Source of the DNA: Agrypnia vestita | Lineage: Eukaryota > Arthropoda > Insecta > Trichoptera > Phryganeidae | Direction: 5' to 3' | Assembly (NCBI GenBank): GCA_016648135.1 | Contig: JADDOH010004036.1 | Coordinates: forward strand, 186,001-250,000 | DNA: 64,000 nucleotides | Shown: positions 57,450 through 64,000 of the stretch, piece by piece | Numbering within the stretch: position 1 is the first letter of the stretch | Layout of the letters: every line of letters begins with the position of its first letter | The notes under the pieces: generated by a model | Told to the model about the DNA's origin: nothing | The model's database searches: none | What the model saw: only the letters and a program-made list of their open reading frames with translations | Program-made: the position numbers and the translations under genes

Positions 57450-57740
57450 AATTCTGGCGTTCCTTAGCGGCTCTTACACATAGTAATTTGTGCCTACCGA
57501 ACCAGAAAAAAAGGATTGCTCTAAAAAATTAATAATATATGTAAATCAATTAATAAATGAGATTTACAGATAAGGTCGATACATTGACGGAAATGTAGGA
57601 GGCCGCTATAATTTAATTGGATAACGCGCCTGCCCCTGATAGGAGGAGATCCGTGGTTCGAATCCCGTAGCAGCCAAATATTTTTTCGTTGATTTGATTT
57701 TTCTGTATGTCTTTCTATTTGGTTTTATGAATATTAGGTG
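57450..57740 (+). repeat. tRNA-Arg-derived SINE-like repeat, second full copy
   Basis: Starts TTAATTCTGGCGTTCCTTAG, includes GTGCCTACCGAACCAGAAAA, AGATTTACAGATAAGGTCGA, the tRNA-like core at about 57601-57674 (box B GGTTCGAATCCC, then GTAGCAGCC), and the tail TTCTGTATGTCTTTCTATTT then GGTTTTA. It is closely similar to 39985-40290 and has no terminal inverted repeats. Confidence 0.75.
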
Positions 57741-58879
57741 TGACTTAAGAAAAATTCAAACTTAATTTTATGAGTTACCTATTTATATAAATAAGTAAGT
57801 AATTTTTTTACAGATATCAAGAATATTAATAAAATAATTAATATTTAGTACTCTTCACTGGTTTGCCTACTATCGGAAGCCATTGCCTGGCAAAGTCAAG
57901 TGCCCCATACAAAAATAATGAAAAAATATTGTATCGTAAGATTTATAAACGTTATTAGATATATTTGACTATTTCGAAATTTATGCCATTATCTTAATAT
58001 ACCGGGGATCATACATTTTCAAAAATCTAAGCATCTAACGAATTCTACCACATTGTTGTGGTTTCATTACACAACGTAAAAGATTTCTAACCAATACCCC
58101 GAGTAAGTTACGTTTAGTATCACAACTGCAACATAATATAATACGGCCACTTTATCTATAAAGTGCATTTAACCGTTCAGCGTCGTAAAATCGATGTTGA
58201 CAATATTCTGACCCCGCTGTTTACGCGGTTCTCGAGAACGTCATTAATAAATAAATATCGTGGCATAAATTATTCTAAAGTGTGTTAAAACTTTTCCTGT
58301 CTATTTTATGCGGTGCCGAAGTAACCAAATATTTGGGCTGTTGGCAGCCTAAAAGTGGATCGAATAAAAATTTATCACGGTAATCGATCTATTCGTAACA
58401 ATTTGATATCTACAAAATAATGATAAACATTTATATATTTAAATGTAAAACTATTTTTTTATAGGTTTTCTTACAGCCATATATATGTCATCTTAAAAAA
58501 ACAGTTGGTGATATTCAGAATCTTGGGCCAATTAAAAGAAAATACATATTTGCAAGAGTAATATACAAGGGTCGATAAAAAACAGTGCCAAATAGTAAGT
58601 TTATGTGAGTGTGTGTATTTGTGTATTTTTATGTGTCTATGTGTGTATGCGTTTTTATGTGTTCTTTTGTTGTGTATATTCATATGTCAATAGGGAGGAA
58701 ATATGTCATCTCGCGAGTTTATTCGTAACGGATTTTGTAAACTGCTCATAACTTAAATGTAAAATATCAAGATCTACAAAGACCGTGTCGTAGACATCTA
58801 CATAGAACACTGTTAATAATACAGTTTTGCAGTAGTTTATTCTACTATAATTTAAGTGGAAAAGGCGTGGAGCTCTTGT
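57741..58879. other. non-coding stretch with TG-rich low complexity
   Basis: An irregular (TG)n/(TGTGTAT) tract occupies about 58604-58678. A GC-richer patch at 58160-58390 (including CCCCGCTGTTTACGCGGTTC) may be a conserved non-coding element. No gene is supported. Confidence 0.5.
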
Positions 58880-59465
58880 TTGCCTCTGCGGGACATTAAA
58901 ATGTATCGAAGATTTTTCAAATCGCTTATCTTTCGCCTGTCTTCAAGAGTAGTTATCTTGTGGTGCTTATATGCCTTTGCATATTTATCAAAGTGGACGT
59001 GATTTTAGAAATTCAATGTTTTTGTGAATTCTGCTGAATGCCTTCGAGACGCTCTTTATATATTTCGTAATGCGGAGACCAAATCGGTGACGCTAATTCT
59101 AAAAAGGGTTTAATCATTCGAAGTACAAATCCGGGCATTCTACACGCCTTATCGATTATGGCGTTAATGTGTTCCAGGTATGTTAATTTCGAGTCTAATA
59201 GTACGCTGAGATTGCGGGTTACTTTGACAGGTGAGACAAGTACGTTGTTAATGTTATAGTTAAATCCAATTGGATTTGTATTTCTGGTGAAAGTGATACT
59301 ATGATTTTTTTTAGGATTTAAAGCTAAGGAGTTGAGCTTTTCAATTTCAAAAAATATAATAATACTTTTATTACATAGGTACTCCATAATTATTTGTTGA
59401 TGTATTTTCGCTTTCAGGTTACAAACGACTTTAGTTACGAACGAAATATCTCGGTTTGCGAACAA
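58880..59465 (-). pseudogene. Jockey-like reverse transcriptase fragment
   Basis: The minus strand reads IEKLNSLALNPKKNHSITFT, then NPIGFNYNINNVLVSPVKVT, RNLSVLLDSKLTYLEHINAI, IDKACRMPGFVLRMIKPF, LELASPIWSPHYEIYKERLE, GIQQNSQ, and, after a frame change near 59000, FDKYAKAYKHHKITTLEDRR and KISDLKNLRYIL. These are the post-palm motifs (K-S-x-x-I-x-F-T-R, LGVxLDSKL, EYASxIWSP) of insect Jockey-type LINEs. Between MIKPF and LELASPIWSP some 15-20 residues usually present are missing. The palm domain is absent. The 150-codon frame looks open only over this part. Confidence 0.85.
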
Positions 59466-62230
59466 GGTTTTAGTTTACATACAGGCGGAATATGTTTAAT
59501 TGTGCTCCGCGGATAAACGACAAGGCATGAAGAAGATGAACAAGATGCTATTTTTTTTTTCTGCTGTTTTTTTCTTTTTTTTTCTTTCTGCTGTTCTAGA
59601 ATGGATTTGATTGGAATATTATTTCAGTTTATCAACAAATTTAGTTGCAGTTTTATAGAACGAGTTAAGTTCGTAGACTATTAAAAAATGTGTGATTTTA
59701 CGGATTATTGCTAATAATTTAAAGATTTACTCAAAGTGATTTTTTTAACTCTCATGTAAAAAAATGTAATTTTAGGTGTTACTTCTTTTGCAAGATAAAA
59801 TAACAGAAATTTGATTGTATTTTTCACATCAAAAATTAACTGTTTTCGGGTTTTTAATCCTTGGCTGTTTTTGTGTAGTATAATTTTAAATAATTTACAT
59901 ACCTTTGAAATAAACAGTATATAAAGAATGGATATAAACTAAAGTCATATCAATCATATCTAATTAAATATATCATCAGAATTGTATCTTCCTTCGATTG
60001 ACCTTACTCGGAATTAATATTGAAAGGTTTTCTTGTCGTACTGAGGTCTGGGTGTCTATAATGTGGTGCAGTAAATTGTAAAACATGTACGTTCCCTATT
60101 AGTTTTGTGCGTTATGAAAAATTTGTTCGTTCCTTATTAATGCGGTTATAAAAAAACGATGTCACTAAATGGAATTAAACAATTTACACTGTTTTAATAC
60201 ATTTATGGATCAGCTATTAAATTTAAGTGAAGAACTAAAGATAAATATTTCATATTATATTCCGTAAGATGCCTCTCTGTATAACTGGTGATTTTCCAGG
60301 ATAGGGTGATACTATTCATATAATATTCAATTGGCGTTTCTGAGCAAAACGACTTCCAATAAACGTATATCGAGGTACATTACCCTAAAATTGATATTTG
60401 AAAGTGCTGATTTCCCACAATTTACTTAGTTTCACCGACAATTGCGGTTTCATCAATTCATCAGTAAATAGTCTGCGTTGCACATTTATTCATTTTTATA
60501 TTCCCGAAAACAAATCTGGAATAATAAAATAATTCGAAAAAAAATAAAGTTCAAATATTAACAAACTGACCCAGGTCAGAAATAATGGAATACCTGCAAG
60601 ATATCTCAAAAATTCAGGTCCAAAAAATTTAAAAATGTATTTACAATGTACTTAAAGGATCACAAAAAAAAATTACATTAAAAAAACTCATCACAAAAAA
60701 ATTTTTTTTTCACGTTGTTTGTTTATTTATATATGATAAAACTATTAAAATCATTATATATTTGCGTAGAAAATAATTTGATTGCGTTAAATTCTTGGTA
60801 AAGCATTCATACGTCGCGCGGATGGCCGTTTGTTCCGGGGAAATACTGACTACGTTTGCTGAAATGCGGACAAGAAAATGGTTATAGTGTATATGAATCT
60901 TAAAATGAGCCAAAAGTTCTCTGCTCTTAAATTATGATAATTTACAAAATCAATATAGGTATTTTTAAATACACAAAGATATAATTTTATTTCATTAAAA
61001 ATTCATGTATTTAATGAAAGAATTGCTCAATTTCGCTCTTTTTCCCAATTACCATAAATCCATTATGACTACAAATTTAACAATTTAATAGGTCTATTTT
61101 AAAAAAAAATGCAGTTTCGTTCCTTTTTCCGGCATATTATAGGAGTATTATTCAGATTTTGGTTTAACCGATCATGCCAAGTTTTCCGCGGCCGAATCCG
61201 CCTCTATTTCTGCTGCCATCAATATTAAATTTAAAATAAATACGTAGAAGCCGCAAAGTATATTATTTCTATAGTTGTTTGTTATATTTTTTTTAAATAT
61301 TTAGTAAAATATAATCTCCTAAGTGGATAAAACGAAATACTCGCACACATTTTATGAGAGTCTGATGTCTGGCGTTTTTATGGATTTTTTATTGCAAACG
61401 CAATGTTACCTTTAGAATATGTAATACGAAAAGTGAAAACTTTTTGGCTCTTCTCGTCGAAAAGCCTCTCCGAGTGAACATTCCCAAGTAGGGGAAATAT
61501 GGAGTTTGCACATAGTACTTTCGCCAGAGCTGATTTGTTCTAAAAGAAGATAGAACTTTTCCTTGTACCTTCGTACCTACTACCAAACCTACAATCAAGA
61601 TACGGCATCGAAACAACCCAGAATTCTCTTACGTTATATATCTACGTCATATATAATAATAAAATAAAAATACGTAATAGATAAGGCATGCGTATAAATG
61701 TTATTTTTAGTTTGTCAGATAACGCAAGCGTCACATTAAAATAATTTTGAAATTTTGTTAATTTAAAAGAAAGACAGTGAAATTGAAAAATAATCACTTA
61801 AGTTAAATAATTTCTTTCAAAATTGTATTACCAATATTTATGAACAGTATTAAATCTTAACAGAAATGAAAAGAACAAATAAAATAACGCGAAATGCTAT
61901 CTATAATACGAAAGTGAAGGAAAATTATGAAAAAGGATTAAAAAAAATTTAACTTGAAAAAATCGTACAAGGCGGGATGAACAGACGTTTTTTAGGTTAT
62001 TCAGGCAGACTGTGAACGTTGGAGAGAACGTTGCAGTGTATGTGTAGCAAATCAAGTGAAGATGAATATGATGTAATATTTTCTACTCTATATATTTGTA
62101 CTCGTACTCAAATGAATTAACATTCATTTTTGATCATAAACAAATTATTAATTAAAAAAAAATGCTTTTAACAATAAAATTATTATCTTCTTCTTCAAAT
62201 GTAGCAAATTTATTTTGTGGTAACATAATT
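59466..62230. other. long AT-rich non-coding stretch
   Basis: Low-complexity T-rich sequence at 59548-59590, with CTGCTGTT repeated. A GC-richer spot at 60810-60850 and a minus-strand 75-codon frame at 61389-61616 show no recognised domain. No gene is supported. Confidence 0.5.
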
Positions 62231-62280
62231 ATAATTAATATAAATTAACTTTGTTTAAACCACTTATTTATTGAAAAAAA

Positions 62281-62316
62281 ATCAACATGTTTCAAAGTCA
62301 ATGGCTTCTTCATCAG
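62281..62316 (-). ncRNA. hammerhead-like motif, left TIR
   Basis: Minus strand: CTGATGA, AGAAGCCATTGACTTT, GAAAC, AT, GTT, GAT. Core boxes intact, stem II with one mismatch, stem III A-C/G-T possible, stem I only two pairs. Confidence 0.3.
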
Positions 62317-62562
62317 GAAAACAAAAATAATATTTAAAAATCGAAGTATAGATCAAAATATTAAAAAGTTATATATGGAAAATAATAATATAAAGTACCT
62401 AATTAATAGGAAAATAAATTTAAAAGATAACTATTTGCAAAAAGGACCTGATTATTTATAATATTCAATTTACTATTTACACTCTTTCTTATTTCCAAAA
62501 TTTCTAATTTATCAAATATTATTTGATCTATACTTCGATTTTTAAATATTATTTTTGTTTTC

Positions 62563-62598
62563 CTGATGAAGAAGCCATTGGCTTTGAAACATGTTGAT
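62563..62598 (+). ncRNA. hammerhead-like motif, right TIR
   Basis: CTGATGA, AGAAGCCATTGGCTTT with AAGCC/GGCTT as stem II, GAAAC, AT, GTT, GAT. GTT is a permitted cleavage triplet, and stem III of two pairs around AT is possible. Stem I pairs at only two positions (C-G, T-A). Confidence 0.35.
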
Positions 62599-62771
62599 TT
62601 TTTTTTTCAATAAATAAGTGGTTTAAACAAAGTTAATTTATAATTATAATAAATTTTTATCTAGTTACGATTTTTCGGAAATAAATTCTGTTATTAAAAC
62701 AAAATTAAATATTTTGATGAACACTAAACCAAACTTTTCCGAGACGAGCAGTCTCCCTTATCACTTATAAT

Positions 62772-62800
62772 ACCTAACCTAACCTAACCTAACCTAACCT
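62772..62800 (+). repeat. interstitial telomeric-type repeat (CCTAA)n
   Basis: ACCT followed by five exact AACCT units, about 5.8 copies of CCTAA (TTAGG on the other strand), the canonical arthropod telomere repeat. The flanks are ordinary unique DNA. Confidence 0.9.
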
Positions 62801-63066
62801 TTCGTTGAGAGATCTGCTCTACCTGAAATTATAGAAGTGAGATTATAATACAACGTAAATCATTGTTTAATCATCTGGGTGATAGGTTATTATAGATGTT
62901 AAATAATATTAACTTTGAGCTCTCCTCCTTGTAGCTGCTTGTAACGGCAATATTGAGAGAAGAGGAGAAGAGTTAATGAAGGTAATATTGTTAAGTAAAT
63001 TAATAAGCGAGTTAAAATTACATTTAATTTTCAAACTTTCAAAATTATTAATTTTTTTACCCTTCC
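62801..63066. other. AT-rich non-coding stretch
   Basis: Nothing recognised apart from short unsupported frames. Confidence 0.5.
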
Positions 63067-63160
63067 GTGCGACGGTACGGAGAAGTTTAATAGTACATAA
63101 TGAAAATAATGTGTGCGACGGTATGGAGAAGTTTAATAGTATATAATGAATATACGTGAT
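63067..63160 (+). repeat. tandem duplication, 46-bp unit, two copies
   Basis: GTGCGACGGTACGGAGAAGT then TTAATAGTACATAATGAA (63067) is repeated from 63113 with two or three substitutions (GGTATGG, AGTATAT). Confidence 0.9.
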
Positions 63161-63596
63161 GTGGTTCAAAAATTCATAAAAATTATTGATAGACATTGAC
63201 TTTTAATATTGACCTCACTAGATCTTTCATAAGTCGCTGACATTTCATAATACTCTCTATGACTTCCGTAGGGATGTGCTTAACACGTATTAGTGATGTG
63301 ACAAGACAACGGCAATGTTTTTTTAGCCTAATGGTGAGGTTAATAGAAGTTTAACCATGAATAATAATCTCTACAACGTAAACGCCAAATCCATATATAA
63401 AATAATCATGCTGCACCACAGAGTTCATGATTTATTTAATTTTGTTAAAAATTAATATCTCCTTAGTAAATTTTTTCCGCGACAGATGCCGTTTTAATTA
63501 AAATGATTGCTATTCTGTTGGAAATAGCTTTTGTCAAAAACATGGAACAGAGTTTACCCTGCTTTTCCCGTTGATTGTTTAATTTAGTACTTTCAG
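63161..63596. other. AT-rich non-coding stretch
   Basis: Intron- or intergene-like sequence leading to the acceptor at 63596. Confidence 0.5.
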
Positions 63597-63747
63597 AACT
63601 CTATTGCTTTATGCAGATGCTTTAAACTTTTTGATTTGCGCTGAGCAAGCGTGCCGCAAATCATCGGTTTCTGTTTACTTTTTCACTCTAATTCAGTACA
63701 TCGCGCTAGTACATTCTACTGTCACAGTACAAAGGCTACTACGAAAG
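63597..63747 (+). other. candidate internal coding exon, 50 codons
   Basis: Between acceptor TTAATTTAGTACTTTCAG (63596) and consensus donor ACGAAAG|GTATGT (63747/63748) lie 151 nt open in one frame: TLLLYADALNFLICAEQACR, KSSVSVYFFTLIQYIALV, HSTVTVQRLLRK. The length leaves phase 1 at entry and 0 at exit. The peptide is hydrophobic and not recognised. Composition is GC-richer than the flanks. No partner exon is visible before the window ends. Confidence 0.3.
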
Positions 63748-64000
63748 GTATGTGTATATTTATTTATCGACGTATTTTGGCATTCTCAGAAAACATTTAT
63801 ATTTTGGGTAAAATAACACATCCATTTTTTCCCAATTGTAAATTTGTAAAACTTAGAGAAATCGCAATTATTTCTCCCTTTAATAACACTGTTAATTTAA
63901 TGTTTTGTAGATAAATGAAATGTATTCAGTAAATATCTGAAAAATACTATTTTACAAGTATTTCACAAAACCAGCCGATTTATTTGTATGAATGAAATTG
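63748..64000. other. AT-rich stretch to the window end
   Basis: Intron-like sequence after the donor at 63748. The frame overlapping from 63651 is not supported. Confidence 0.45.

Larger units (their letters stand above)
62231..62650. mobile_element. 420-bp element with about 120-bp terminal inverted repeats
   Basis: Left arm (to about 62357) and right arm (from about 62522) are nearly exact reverse complements: AACTTTGTTTAAACCACTTA, CAACATGTTTCAAAG, CTTCTTCATCAGGAAAACAA, AATCGAAGTATAGATCAAA on the left all recur inverted on the right. The interior of about 165 bp contains AAGATAACTATTTGCAAAAA and GGACCTGATTATTTATAATA and is shared with 7.17-7.45 kb. Non-coding. The close arm identity suggests a recent insertion. 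Both arms hold a CTGATGA...GAAAC motif. Confidence 0.9.

Noticed and set aside
58471..58683. Histidine/threonine-rich minus-strand frame
   Set aside because: It translates a TG-rich low-complexity tract.
1..64000. CRISPR arrays, operons, prokaryotic genes, rRNA genes
   Set aside because: No spaced direct repeats, no gene-dense organisation, no ribosome-binding-site pattern and no rRNA-like sequence were seen.

Overview
The window looks like a gene-poor, strongly AT-rich stretch of an insect nuclear genome, most likely Lepidoptera. The evidence is indirect: an arthropod-type CCTAA/TTAGG telomeric-type tract at 62.77 kb, a mariner DNA transposon with a TA target duplication, a hAT-type element, and RTE-like, CR1/L2-like and Jockey-like reverse transcriptase remains of the kinds common in moths and butterflies. 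No complete, confidently recognised host gene is present. There are no rRNA genes, functional tRNA genes, CRISPR arrays or operons.

Layout. 0-5 kb: a long near-perfect foldback (993-1295), then two RTE-like reverse transcriptase fragments joined in the wrong order (2.96-3.80 kb). 5-17 kb: a few GC-richer islands, an incomplete copy of a foldback element (7.17-7.45 kb), a candidate element with GC-rich inverted termini (8.26-8.70 kb), a dispersed repeat family starting CTAGC (11.58-12.06 and 16.68 kb), and several hairpins. 17-34 kb: mostly AT-rich non-coding DNA with small inverted-repeat elements (21.85, 28.83 and 32.83 kb) and a cluster of plausible splice sites at 25.4-26.65 kb. 34-43 kb: a 470-bp foldback, a 30-bp in-frame minisatellite, several copies of a tRNA-Arg-derived repeat, some of them inside inverted-repeat elements, and a CpG-rich island (41.15-41.59 kb). 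43-51 kb: an internally deleted mariner, a nested insertion (a CR1/L2-like element inside an RTE-like element), a tRNA-derived SINE and a third RTE-like relic. 53-56 kb: a hAT-like element invaded by two head-to-tail copies of another repeat, with a third copy just outside. 57-64 kb: another tRNA-Arg-type SINE, a Jockey-like reverse transcriptase fragment, a 420-bp long-TIR element, the telomeric-type tract and one candidate exon.

Two observations stand out. (1) Several different foldback repeats carry a CTGANGA...GAAAC motif laid out like the core of a minimal type I hammerhead ribozyme (7.2, 34.8, 35.15, 40.4, 45.4, 62.3 and 62.6 kb), and two copies keep a pairable stem I with different sequences. 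(2) A tRNA-Arg-like unit or its tail recurs inside elements that share terminal inverted repeats (30.5, 39.5 and 42.3 kb), while the same unit also occurs as a free SINE (40.0 and 57.5 kb).

All calls come from reading the sequence by eye. Element boundaries are approximate unless a target duplication is stated, and host exon candidates are weak.
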